64,000 nt of DNA from Streptomyces yatensis (GTDB lineage: Bacteria; Actinomycetota; Actinomycetes; Streptomycetales; Streptomycetaceae). The notes below the pieces were generated by a model. That model was not told where the DNA came from, searched no databases, and saw only the letters and a program-made list of their open reading frames with translations. Positions 7,863 to 16,160 of the stretch are shown here, piece by piece. Both the position numbers and the translations under genes were made by a program. Every line of letters starts with the position of its first letter. Position 1 is the first letter of the stretch. Where the stretch lies: positions 310,001 to 374,000 of the forward strand of contig NZ_CP072941.1 of NCBI RefSeq assembly GCF_018069625.1. The letters run 5' to 3'.

Positions 7863-8885
7863 CTATCCGCGGGCCATCGCGATGGACCCGGCGAGGCGTT
7901 CGCCGGCTTCGTAGATCATGTACGGGACGCCGTGGTCCGTGCCGAAGGAGGGGGCCGCGGCCCGGCCGTTCTCGGGCGCCGATGAATGGGAGTTGTAGAA
8001 GACGCCGAGGTGCTTGCGGAGCGAGAAGTCCTTGCCCACCTCGGTGATCATGAGGTCGCCGCCGCTCGCCTTGTCCTTGTTGTAGACGACGAACGCGGAG
8101 CCGCCGCGGGTCAGCAGGTGCGGGCCGCCGACGTTGACCGCGCCGACGTCCGAGTGGCGCACCAGCGGCGTCTGCGCGAAGGTCCAGTTGCGGCCGTCCG
8201 CGGACCAGCCCCAGCCGATGTCGCGGTGGTCGGTGGTGTTGTTGGTCATGAACAGCATGACGTAGTGGGCGCCACGCGAGGGCAGGTCGTACGGGAACAC
8301 CCGGGCGTAGGACGTCTCGGTGGTGCCGGCGGGCATCATGGACGTGTTCAGGACCACCTTGTCGTAGGTGAAGTGGATCCCGTCCTTCGAACGGGCGAGG
8401 CGGGTGGTGGTGTTCTCGCCGTGGAAGTACAGCCAGAACTCCTTGACGTCCTCCTTCCACAGCACATGCGGCGAGGAGACGTGGCTGACCGAGTAGTGCG
8501 GGTCCCATCTGTTGGACACGATCGGGTTGGACGGGTACTCGGTGAACGGGCCCTCCAGGGAGTTGCCGTAGGCCAGGCAGATGCCGCCCGGCGCGTCGTG
8601 CGGCGCGTAGTAGAGGTAGTACCGGCCCAGGGGGTTGGCCAGCTTGTCGTAGACCCCGCGGATGGTGGGGAAGATGATCTCGCCGGTGGGGTTGTACTTC
8701 AGCTGCGACGGGGTGAGCAGCGTGCGGACGTAGGCGTAGTCGGGGAATCCGCCGGGCGCGGCCGAGGCGGACGGCGTGGCCGAGGCGGACGGTATGGCCA
8801 GCCCGCCGACGGTGAGCGCCGCGCCGGACACGGCGGTGGCGCGCAGGAACATACGGCGGTCGAGGCCGGGCTGCGGCTCGGGCAT
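7863..8885 (-). CDS. Secreted GH43-like beta-propeller glycosidase
   Basis: A 340-residue exported protein. A twin-arginine signal (LDRRMFLRATAVSGAALTVG, residues 8-27) is followed by a small Ala/Ser-rich linker. The mature part has the repeated Trp/Tyr-rich strands of a five-bladed propeller: GRYYLYYAPHD, GICLAYGNSLEGPFTEYP, SSPHVLWKEDVKEFWLYFHG, and ARSKDGIHF, which resemble GH43/GH117-type glycosidases. Catalytic acids cannot be assigned with confidence. AAGGAG lies 6 bases before the ATG. In the operon it would act outside the cell with the lyase-like protein on the same polymer. Confidence 0.7.
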   Translation of the reverse strand: MPEPQPGLDRRMFLRATAVSGAALTVGGLAIPSASATPSASAAPGGFPDYAYVRTLLTPSQLKYNPTGEIIFPTIRGVYDKLANPLGRYYLYYAPHDAPGGICLAYGNSLEGPFTEYPSNPIVSNRWDPHYSVSHVSSPHVLWKEDVKEFWLYFHGENTTTRLARSKDGIHFTYDKVVLNTSMMPAGTTETSYARVFPYDLPSRGAHYVMLFMTNNTTDHRDIGWGWSADGRNWTFAQTPLVRHSDVGAVNVGGPHLLTRGGSAFVVYNKDKASGGDLMITEVGKDFSLRKHLGVFYNSHSSAPENGRAAAPSFGTDHGVPYMIYEAGERLAGSIAMARG

Positions 8886-8910
8886 GATCGGCTCCTTGGG
8901 TCGGATACTG

Positions 8911-8968
8911 CGGGTTCGATGGCCGGGGGTTTGCGCGGCCGGGGTTCGGTGGCCGGGGATTCGGTGGC
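8911..8968. repeat. Degenerate GC-rich repeats in intergenic gap
   Basis: GGGTTCGATGGCCGGGGGT (8912-8930) is repeated as GGGTTCGGTGGCCGGGGAT (8942-8960), then TCGGTGGC follows. The 141-base gap between the permease and the GH43-like gene consists largely of such G-rich copies. They may be slippage products with no function; no clear promoter or terminator is seen here. Confidence 0.5.
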
Positions 8969-9026
8969 TATGGGGTGGGATGGCCGCGCGGGCCGGTCGA
9001 GGCGGGGTGGGGCAAGTCGGCTTCGG

Positions 9027-10313
9027 TCACAGCTCGGTGAAGGCGGTGACGCACAGACCGCCGAAGGCCACGGCCCATACGTACGGCAGGGTGCGCAGCA
9101 TCACCTGGTGCGGGGAGACGCCCGCGTACTGGGCGCTCCACACGGTCTGGGTGCTGGTCGGGTCGGACACGCCGAAGACCTGGTTGTACGAGGCGGTCAT
9201 GCCGAGGACGGCGACGGCCGGGTAGATGCCGGTGGCGACGAGGACGCCCGCGATGCCGGCGCCGAGGCCGAAGACGTTCAGCGGGCCGCGGAACAGGCAC
9301 AGCGGCACCAGCAGCGTGAAGACGAGGATGAACAGGACGGTGTTCTGCGGGCTGACGGCCTTGACGAGGGGCTGCAGGGCGTCGACGGCGCCGGGCAGCT
9401 TGACCGCGGCGAGCAGGATGCCGATCGCCACGAAGAGGGTGATGGGCGGGGCGGCCACCTCGAATCCGCCGTAGAGGGTGCGCAGCAGGCGGCGGTTCAT
9501 CTCCCGCGGCCGGGTCGTGGTCACCAGCGCGTACAGCACGCCGCCGAGGAGCGAGGGGATGATGGCCACGTCCAGGCCGAGGGCGAGGGTGAGCGGGACC
9601 GCCGGGGTGAGCAGGGCGTACCAGGGGGCGTCGCCGAGCCGCCGACGACGGTCGCCGCGCGAGGGCCTGGCCTGCACCGCCTTCAGCGACCAGGTGTGCT
9701 CGACACCGCGGCGCCGGGACTCCACGAGGACGTAGGCGACGGCGGCCACCAGCGCGAACGGGAACAGTTTCACCATGAAGCCGCGCACCGTGTCGACGGG
9801 CAGGTCCAGGGCGGTGGAGAAGAACTGCCACACCGGCAGCTCGAACGGCACACCCACGGCGATCCCCATGAGGACCGTGCCCGCCGCGGTCACCTTGGGA
9901 ATGCCGACCGCGATCATCGCGGGGATGCCGATCAGACCGGCGAGCATCGCGGCGGGCGCCGATCCGGTCACGGTGCCGACCACCGCGGACACGGCGAGCA
10001 CACCGAGCGCCACGAACACCGGCCGGTCGCCGCCGAATTCGACGATCTTACGGACCAGGGTGCCCGCGATACCGGTCTCCTCCAGGAGCTTCCCGAGCCA
10101 CGAGCCGAGCAGGATCGCGATCATCGTGGCGGCGAGCGCGGGAGCCCCCTCCTGGAGCACCGTGTCGAGCACGCTGCCCTTGCCGGTGAGCGGCGCGTCC
10201 GCCAGGAACGCGATCACCACGGCGAGCAGCACCAGGGCGAACGCCGTGGGCAGCTTGCGGGTGAGCATGGCGGCGACTCCCGCCGCCATGACGAGCAGAA
10301 TGACGACACCCAT
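9027..10313 (-). CDS. Ion-coupled permease (GntP/citrate transporter superfamily-like)
   Basis: A 428-residue inner-membrane protein with about 10-12 hydrophobic segments. Features include an early AFALVLLAVVIAFLAD segment, a Gly/Ala/Ser-rich re-entrant-like stretch (VVGTVTGSAPAAMLAGLIG, near 115-135) and a second one (LGMTASYNQVFGVSDPTST, near 385-405). This two-fold Ser/Thr/Asn-rich pattern is seen in gluconate, citrate and related carboxylate transporters. It starts 3 bases after the stop of the HExxH gene, so it is translated as part of the operon. It probably imports the operon substrate, possibly an acidic sugar or a carboxylate; specificity is inference. Confidence 0.7.
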   Translation of the reverse strand: MGVVILLVMAAGVAAMLTRKLPTAFALVLLAVVIAFLADAPLTGKGSVLDTVLQEGAPALAATMIAILLGSWLGKLLEETGIAGTLVRKIVEFGGDRPVFVALGVLAVSAVVGTVTGSAPAAMLAGLIGIPAMIAVGIPKVTAAGTVLMGIAVGVPFELPVWQFFSTALDLPVDTVRGFMVKLFPFALVAAVAYVLVESRRRGVEHTWSLKAVQARPSRGDRRRRLGDAPWYALLTPAVPLTLALGLDVAIIPSLLGGVLYALVTTTRPREMNRRLLRTLYGGFEVAAPPITLFVAIGILLAAVKLPGAVDALQPLVKAVSPQNTVLFILVFTLLVPLCLFRGPLNVFGLGAGIAGVLVATGIYPAVAVLGMTASYNQVFGVSDPTSTQTVWSAQYAGVSPHQVMLRTLPYVWAVAFGGLCVTAFTEL

Positions 10314-10316
10314 CGT

Positions 10317-10868
10317 TCAGTTCTCGCTTTCGCAGGACACGGCGGCGGCCAGCGCCTCCGTGAGCAGCAGTGGGCTGCGGCCCAGGCCGCAGGCGGCGTG
10401 GGCGTAGGCGTGCGCGGCGACCTCGTCCGCGCCCGCGACGTACGCGTACAGGCGGCGCCGTCCGAACCGCAGTGCCGTGTGGCCCAGTGCGCGCTTGAAC
10501 TCGGCGCGCACCGCGGTGTGGTGGAGCCAGGCGTGTGCCTGCTCGTGGGCGAGGGCGGCGGCGCGTACCGACCCCTCCGGGAACCAGTGGCGCCAGCCGC
10601 GCTCGGCGACCAGCCGCTCGGCCCGCTCCACGGTGTCGGTGTACACCTCGACCACCGGCGGCCGGGAACGGTACCGGGCCAGCAGCCCGGCGGCCAGCCC
10701 GCCGTCCCGCTCCACGACCCGCACGGTCGCGGCCCGCGGGGTCATCCGGTGGCCGAACTCCGTTGCCGCCACTGCCCAGTGGCGCAGCAGCACGGGGTCG
10801 CGGCCCTCGTGGGTGGGTGTCCCTCCGAGCAGCCGTACCGCGAGGTCAACGTCGGGGTCGGCGCTCAT
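10317..10868 (-). CDS. Small protein with HExxH motif, unknown function
   Basis: A 183-residue cytoplasmic protein that I do not recognise as a named family. A gluzincin-like zinc motif is visible: AHEQAHAWLHH near residues 107-117, followed about 38 residues later by DEVAAHAYAHA, which could give the third ligand. No signal peptide or membrane segment is present. The ATG at 10868 overlaps the TGA of the hydantoinase gene by 4 bases (ATGA), so it is translationally coupled to that gene and is probably its functional partner. It occupies the place where a hydantoinase B subunit would often be encoded. A metallo-hydrolase or a structural partner are both possible. Confidence 0.7.
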   Translation of the reverse strand: MSADPDVDLAVRLLGGTPTHEGRDPVLLRHWAVAATEFGHRMTPRAATVRVVERDGGLAAGLLARYRSRPPVVEVYTDTVERAERLVAERGWRHWFPEGSVRAAALAHEQAHAWLHHTAVRAEFKRALGHTALRFGRRRLYAYVAGADEVAAHAYAHAACGLGRSPLLLTEALAAAVSCESEN

Positions 10869-12997
10869 GTCCGCGACTCCACGACGGCGACGACCGGCTC
10901 CGCGGCGCCGCGCGGACGCAGCTCGGCGCGGGCCAGGGCGAGCAGCGCCTCGGGCTCCAGGACACCGGAGAGGTCCGCGATCCGGCCGCCCACCAGGAGC
11001 CGTACGGCCGGGGCCCGTACGCCTCCGTCGCCGTAGGAGGTCGTGTCGCGGACCAGTGCGGCGAGCGCCTCGCCGGAGCCCTCGACCGTCATGGTCGCCA
11101 CCCGCGCGTCCGCCGCGCCGAGCCGCACCACACCGTCCGCGTCCACCACCCGCACCGGATGGCGGTCCGCCCGCAACCGGCGCCGCACCTCGGTGCCGTA
11201 CACCGTGTACGCGTCCGTGCCGGCGAGCGTCCGCACACGGGTCTCGGGGGTCTTGAGGCTGGTGGCGGCGGCGCGCAGCCGCTCGTCGGCATCGGCGCGG
11301 TGCGCCCGGTCCTGGGTGCGCAGCTCGGTGGCGCCGGTCGCGACCGCCCGCACGGTGTTGGTCTGCGGGTCGACGGTCACCTCCACCTCGACACCGTCGG
11401 CGGCGGCGCCCTGGGCGACGACGGCCCGCTCGGCCTCGGCGCGTACCGCGAGGATCTGTTCCTGGGTGGCGCCGGGCACGATGCGCTCGACCTGCTCGCG
11501 CACCAGCGCGAGCGCCACCCCGATGGGGCTGATGACCTCGCTGTGGCGGGCGATGCGTCCTTCGAGCCCGGCGGAGGCGGCCAGGTGCGGAGTCACCGCC
11601 GCCGCTCCCCCGCCGCCGCCCACGAGGAGGGCGGTGTCGCGGTCCAGGCGGTAGTCGCGCATCATGGCGTCCACCACGGACTTGACCTGCTCTGTCCCCG
11701 CGTCGAGCACCGACCGCGCCGCACCGGCCACGTCCGTGCCGAGGGTGGCGGCCAGTGGGGCGAGGGCGGCCCGCGCGACCTCCTGGTCGCTGCGTGCGAA
11801 GTCCTCCTCCCCGACCCGTCCGAGCGCGTTCGCCGCGCAGGTCATGGTCACCGCGAACCGGCCGCCCGCCGCGTCGAGGACCACGTAGTCGTCCGGGTCG
11901 CCGGCCATCGGCCGCACCATCGCCACCCGGGCGTCCCGCAGTTGGTCGAGCGAGGCGAAGCAGGCGTAGGGCAGGCCCGCGATGTGCGCGCTGCGCGGAC
12001 CGACGCCGGCCACCTGCCCGCGGGAGATCCGCACCATGGAGCCGCCGCCGACGCCGACCGTGCGGACGTCGAGTGCGCTCAGATAGGAGGTCTTGCCGAG
12101 GATCGTCGCGTGGCGCACCGCCACCTTTCCGCGCCGCACCACGCTGATGTCGGTCGAGGTGCCGCCCGTCTCCAGGAACACGCCCTCGCTGACCCGCTCC
12201 TGCATCAGCGCCCCGGCGACGCCCGCCGCCGGGCCCGACAGGATCGTCAGCAGCGGACGCCGGCGCATCTCGTCCAGCGACATCACACCGCCGTCGCAGC
12301 GCATCACCATCAGCGGCGCGGTCACCCCGGCCTTGGTGATGGACGCGTCCACCAGATCGGCCGTGGCCAGCATCCGCGGCAGGATGGCGGCGTTGACCAC
12401 CGCCGTCCGGGTCCGTTTGTGCAGCCCGTACATCGAGGTGATCTCGTGGGCCGCGGCCAGCGGCAGCCCCGTGGGCCGCGCCACGTCGAGCACGGCCTGT
12501 TCGCCCTCGGGCCGGTCCACCCCGAACGGCTCGGTGGCGACGAGGACCTCGGCCCCCTCGGCGCGCACCCGCTCCACGGCCGTGCGCACCTCGGCCTCCG
12601 CGGACGGGTCGGCCACGTGCGCGTACACCAGCGGAAGTCGCTTGCCGGGGGTGAGTTCGAGCTTGCCGAAGGCGGCGAGCCGCCGGGTGATCATCGCGCC
12701 GGGCCCGCCGCCGATCCCGATCAGCCCGACCGTGGCCACATCGCCCTCCAGCAGGGCGTTGGTGGCCTGGGTGGTGCCGTGTGCCAGGAACACGACGTCG
12801 CCGGCCGTCCGGTCGACCTTCGCCAGCAGCTGTTCGAGGGCCTGGACGATGCCGTGGGCGACACCGTCCTCGTGGTGGTGGCTGGTGGGCACCTTCACCT
12901 GGCCCACCAGGGTGAGCGTGACGGCGTCGACCGCCACGGCATCGGTGAACGTGCCACCCACGTCGATGCCGACGCGGATGCGGCGGTCTGGAGTCAT
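10865..12997 (-). CDS. Hydantoinase A/N-methylhydantoinase-like ATPase subunit
   Basis: A 710-residue protein of the HyuA/oxoprolinase family, which uses ATP to open or carboxylate cyclic amides and ketones. The N-terminal nucleotide-binding motif GIDVGGTFTD lies at about residues 10-19, the second phosphate motif AHGTTQATNALLEG near 93-106, and the family motif ETGGTSTDISVV near 295-306. The ATG at 12997 is preceded by AAGGAGGTG; a GTG at 13006 is less likely. No HyuB subunit is encoded in this window, although HyuA and HyuB are often encoded together. The 4-base overlap with the next gene ties it to the HExxH protein. Confidence 0.9.
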   Translation of the reverse strand: MTPDRRIRVGIDVGGTFTDAVAVDAVTLTLVGQVKVPTSHHHEDGVAHGIVQALEQLLAKVDRTAGDVVFLAHGTTQATNALLEGDVATVGLIGIGGGPGAMITRRLAAFGKLELTPGKRLPLVYAHVADPSAEAEVRTAVERVRAEGAEVLVATEPFGVDRPEGEQAVLDVARPTGLPLAAAHEITSMYGLHKRTRTAVVNAAILPRMLATADLVDASITKAGVTAPLMVMRCDGGVMSLDEMRRRPLLTILSGPAAGVAGALMQERVSEGVFLETGGTSTDISVVRRGKVAVRHATILGKTSYLSALDVRTVGVGGGSMVRISRGQVAGVGPRSAHIAGLPYACFASLDQLRDARVAMVRPMAGDPDDYVVLDAAGGRFAVTMTCAANALGRVGEEDFARSDQEVARAALAPLAATLGTDVAGAARSVLDAGTEQVKSVVDAMMRDYRLDRDTALLVGGGGGAAAVTPHLAASAGLEGRIARHSEVISPIGVALALVREQVERIVPGATQEQILAVRAEAERAVVAQGAAADGVEVEVTVDPQTNTVRAVATGATELRTQDRAHRADADERLRAAATSLKTPETRVRTLAGTDAYTVYGTEVRRRLRADRHPVRVVDADGVVRLGAADARVATMTVEGSGEALAALVRDTTSYGDGGVRAPAVRLLVGGRIADLSGVLEPEALLALARAELRPRGAAEPVVAVVESRT

Positions 12998-13070
12998 GGC
13001 GGGCACCTCCTTGTGTGTTGACGTGCTTCAGGTGGTCCAGGACGGGGGCCGGAAGTGCTGTCGGACGGGG

Positions 13071-14669
13071 TCAGTAGCCGCGGACGTCGGGCCAGCGGCG
13101 CTGCACACCCGCCCGGTCCAGGAGGCGGCCGAACTCCTCGAACCGCTTGTCCTCGGCCTGCACCTGGTGGGGCTCCACACCCTCGTCCAGGCAGTGCGCG
13201 GCGAGCGCGCCCGCGATCTCGCCGATGTTCCACTCGACCGGGTGCAGCCGGTAGCAGCCGTTGGTGATGTGGGTGGTGCCGGTGTTCTTTCCGGCGGGCA
13301 GCAGGTTGCGCACCCGGCGCGGCACCAGCGCGCCGAGCGGGATCTCGAACGGTACGGAGCCGATGTCGATGTAGCTGTCGCCGCCCGTGGAGGGGTGCAG
13401 GTCGATGCGGTAGCCGCCCACGCCGACCGAGTCGCGGTAGCGGGTCCTGCCGTAGGGGCCGACCACGTCGATCGCGACGTCCTGTTCGACGACGGTGGTC
13501 ACCGCCTTGATGCGCCGCGACTCGCGTACGTAGGCCGCCTTGGCCAGACCGTCCGCGGTGCCGGTGACGTCCGGGCGGATGCGCAGCCCCGGGAAGCCGG
13601 TGCCGCCGTCCGCCCGTGGCGCCTCCGTCTGCAGCCAGTACAGCACCGACAGCGACAACTGGCGGGCCTCGTGCAGGGCTTCGGCCTCCTGGCCGATGTA
13701 CGGCTTGAGCCAGTAGTCGTTCAGCGGCCAGTTGACGAGGGTGATGTCCGAGCCGAAGGCGCCCGGCCGGTGCAGTCCGCGGGCGAGGATCCGGCGGAAT
13801 CCCCACAGCTCCTTGTCCCCGGCGTCGGCGCTCTGGTCGGCGCTGACCGCCAGCGGGTCGAGGTCCGGGTTGGGCACGAAGGTGCGGGGCACGGACTCCA
13901 GGGTGCGCGGGTCGGGCGCCTCGAAGCCGAGCAGCGGACCCGGCCAGAAGTCGGGCCGGTAGGAGCGCCAGAAGTCGTAGTCCGCGGGCCGCTCCACGGT
14001 GTGGTCCTCGCCCTCGTGGTGCGAGAGCGCGAAACACACGGTGATGCCCTGCTGGTTCTCGGGCCGCGCCACGGCGGGCGCGTGCGGCTCGCCGAACTCG
14101 TCCTGCGCCTCGGCCCCGTTGGCATGCTCCACACCGGCGAGGTCGAGCAGTTCACCGGTCTCCGTGGCATCGACGACGTACCGGGCGGTGAACGTGGTCA
14201 GCCCACCGGAGCGCAGGTCGCGCACGGTCACCGCGCGGATCATGTCGCCGTCCGTCTCCGCGGAGACGGCGCGGTGCTCGGTCAGGACGGTCAGCAGGCC
14301 CGCGGCCCGGTACGGGGCGAGCATGCCCTCGAGGACGGCGAGCGCCACCCGCGGCTCATGGCACAGCTTGCTGACCCGGCCGGCGCCCGGGTTCAGCTCG
14401 GTGAGCGCCAGCGCCTCGGAGCGCAGCGGGTACCACTGCCGGTAGTAGGCGCGGATCCCCTCGCGCAGCGCCCGGTACGTCGCCGTCGTACCGAACTGCT
14501 CCACCCAGGGGTGCTCGTCCGGCGGCACCGCCTGCGCGGTGAGCTGACCGCCGATCCAGTCCGTCTCCTCGGTCATCACCACACGCCGGCCCGCCCGGCA
14601 GGCGCCGAGCGCGGCGGCGACCCCGCCGAGGCCGCCACCGACGATCAGGATGTCCGGTTCCGCTATCAC
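13071..14669 (-). CDS. FAD-dependent oxidoreductase (FAD_oxidored family)
   Basis: A 532-residue flavoprotein. The dinucleotide-binding motif ILIVGGGLGGVAAALGA starts at residue 7 and the acidic ribose-binding residue follows in VVMTEETDWIGGQ. A YVVDATETGELLDLAGV segment near 170 and LLPAGKNTGTTHITNGCYRLHP near 455-476 are typical of the PF12831 group, often annotated as xanthan lyase or FAD-dependent oxidoreductase in saccharide loci. The GTG start is preceded by AAGGAG. There is no signal peptide. It opens the structural part of the LacI-headed operon and could oxidise the imported sugar or sugar acid. Confidence 0.8.
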   Translation of the reverse strand: MIAEPDILIVGGGLGGVAAALGACRAGRRVVMTEETDWIGGQLTAQAVPPDEHPWVEQFGTTATYRALREGIRAYYRQWYPLRSEALALTELNPGAGRVSKLCHEPRVALAVLEGMLAPYRAAGLLTVLTEHRAVSAETDGDMIRAVTVRDLRSGGLTTFTARYVVDATETGELLDLAGVEHANGAEAQDEFGEPHAPAVARPENQQGITVCFALSHHEGEDHTVERPADYDFWRSYRPDFWPGPLLGFEAPDPRTLESVPRTFVPNPDLDPLAVSADQSADAGDKELWGFRRILARGLHRPGAFGSDITLVNWPLNDYWLKPYIGQEAEALHEARQLSLSVLYWLQTEAPRADGGTGFPGLRIRPDVTGTADGLAKAAYVRESRRIKAVTTVVEQDVAIDVVGPYGRTRYRDSVGVGGYRIDLHPSTGGDSYIDIGSVPFEIPLGALVPRRVRNLLPAGKNTGTTHITNGCYRLHPVEWNIGEIAGALAAHCLDEGVEPHQVQAEDKRFEEFGRLLDRAGVQRRWPDVRGY

Positions 14670-14686
14670 GCTGCTCCTTGGGGGTC

Positions 14687-14735
14687 GTATCCGAACCGCG
14701 GTATCCGAAACGCGGTGTGCGAACCGCGGTGTGCG
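14687..14735. repeat. 14-bp tandem repeats behind LacI gene
   Basis: Three 14-base units stand head to tail: GTATCCGAACCGCG (14687-14700), GTATCCGAAACGCG (14701-14714) and GTGTGCGAACCGCG (14715-14728), then a half unit GTGTGCG. They fill most of the 76 bases between the LacI stop and the start of the FAD oxidoreductase gene. The spacing is not a multiple of a full helical turn, so a slippage origin is as likely as a regulator array. Confidence 0.7.
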
Positions 14736-14745
14736 TCAGGGGGCG

Positions 14746-15837
14746 TCATGGCCGCCGGCCGGGCGGACCCGCCGTCTCGCCGGTACGGAACGCGCAGGCC
14801 ACCAAAGGTTCGTGGGTCTCCTCGCCGGCCACCATGGCGGCGAAGAGCCGGACGGCGGCCGCGCCGAGCTGGTGCCGGGGCACGTCGAATCCCATGGGGA
14901 CGGGCGCCGCGGCCAAGTCCGGCGGCGGGCCGCCGAGCAGCCCGAGCGAGACGTCCCCGGGGCAGTCGAGCCCCGCCTCCCGGACGGCGGCGTCCAGCGC
15001 GCGCCAGGCCGCACCGGTGTCCGTCTCCTCCGCGACGAACGCCGTCACCCCGTCCCCGACCAGCGCCCGCACCCGCTGTGCCGTCACCTCGGCCGCCGGG
15101 TCGGCGCAGCGCAGTACCGCCTCCGGGCCCGTGTCGGCGCCGACGGCCGCCAGCCCCTCCACAAAGCCGCGCTGACGGTCCGTGGACGCCGGGGCGTCGT
15201 CGTCCTCGCGCACCAGGACGATGCGCCGGTGACCCAGCGCCGCCAGATGCTCCACGACGGCGCGGCTGGCGCTGACGTAGTCGGCGCCGACCCAGGCCAG
15301 CCCCTCCAGTTCCTCGCGGCGGCCCAGGTGGACCACCGGGAACCCGTCGGCCACCAGCCGCTTGAGCTCGGCACCCGGCGCGTGGCGGCCGAGGAAGAGG
15401 CAGCCGTCGGCCAGGCGCACCCGGCCGAGCGCGTCCGGCCCGCCCGCGCTCGACCCTGTGAAGAGCACCAGGTCATAGCCGCGGGCGGCCGCCTCCTGCT
15501 CCACGCCGACGAGGAACGGGTAGTACGAGTGCTGCACGTCCGTCGGGAACGTCGCGGTGAAGCTGAAGACGCCGAGGAGGTTGTTGCGGGCGGCGGCCAG
15601 CCGCCGCGCGGCCGGGTCGTGCACGTACCCGAGGCTGCGGGCGGCGTCGAGGACGCGCTGCCGGGTCTCCTCGGAGATCGTCGCCGCCTTGCCGTCCGTG
15701 CGGGCCGACAGCACCAGCGAGACGGTGGCCTGCGAGACTCCGGCGAGCTGGGCCACCTCCGCCTGCCGCGGGCGTGACGTACGGCCGACCGAGCCGGGAT
15801 TGCGCCCCGGCTTCGCCCGCTTCCTCGACTGCTCCAC
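14746..15837 (-). CDS. LacI-family transcriptional regulator
   Basis: A 363-residue DNA-binding protein of usual length. The helix-turn-helix is at about residues 26-50 (AEVAQLAGVSQATVSLVLSA) and the hinge helix ends with YVHDPAARRLAAARNN. The rest is a periplasmic-binding-protein-like sensor domain, with LGVFSFTATFP and HLAALGHRRIVLV as landmarks. The start is GTG at 15837 behind a GGGAG sequence. It is the first gene of the leftward run, and a palindrome 26-54 bases upstream of its start is the probable autoregulatory site. It probably senses a sugar released from the operon substrate. Confidence 0.9.
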   Translation of the reverse strand: MEQSRKRAKPGRNPGSVGRTSRPRQAEVAQLAGVSQATVSLVLSARTDGKAATISEETRQRVLDAARSLGYVHDPAARRLAAARNNLLGVFSFTATFPTDVQHSYYPFLVGVEQEAAARGYDLVLFTGSSAGGPDALGRVRLADGCLFLGRHAPGAELKRLVADGFPVVHLGRREELEGLAWVGADYVSASRAVVEHLAALGHRRIVLVREDDDAPASTDRQRGFVEGLAAVGADTGPEAVLRCADPAAEVTAQRVRALVGDGVTAFVAEETDTGAAWRALDAAVREAGLDCPGDVSLGLLGGPPPDLAAAPVPMGFDVPRHQLGAAAVRLFAAMVAGEETHEPLVACAFRTGETAGPPGRRP

Positions 15838-16160
15838 GCGTGCTTCCCTCTCCCCGTCGATTGGTAATGCGCATTACCTATGCGCATTACCGAGCACTCT
15901 GCGGGTGGCGTGTGGAGAAGGTCAAGACCCGTGCGGCGGCTTTCCGTTCGAGCGGGGCGCAATGGTGACCGTCCTGGAGGAGGCGGACCGCTCCGGCTCC
16001 GATGGAGGCCGTTCGCGGTCCGGCTGACGGCCGCGTCGGCGCCCCGAGCCCCATTGATGCCGTTCGGTTACCCGACCGGCACTCCCCGTACGCCGTGGTG
16101 GACGAGGATTCCACTCGTCGCCGGACCGATCCGGTTCAACGGGATGTACGGGGGGATTCC
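15838..16160. other. Intergenic region between LacI gene and lipoprotein remnant
   Basis: This 323-base divergent gap holds the LacI operator-like palindrome at 15863-15891 and, farther right, no gene that I can support. Short frames here have no ribosome site or recognisable product. It should contain the lacI-type promoter (leftward) and the former promoter of the broken lipoprotein gene (rightward). Confidence 0.6.
15863..15891. promoter_or_regulatory. Operator palindrome GGTAATGCGCATTACC with repeated half
   Basis: GGTAATGCGCATTACC (15863-15878) is a perfect 16-base palindrome with a central CG step, typical of LacI-family sites. Its right part ATGCGCATTACC recurs exactly at 15880-15891, 13 bases along, giving overlapping sites. 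It is 26 bases upstream of the leftward LacI start, so autorepression of the whole operon is likely. Confidence 0.7.

Noticed and set aside
12093..15275. A 1,060-codon plus-strand frame across three leftward genes
   Set aside because: It runs antisense through the hydantoinase, FAD oxidoreductase and LacI genes and crosses their intergenic gaps, which a real gene overlapping three others would not do.
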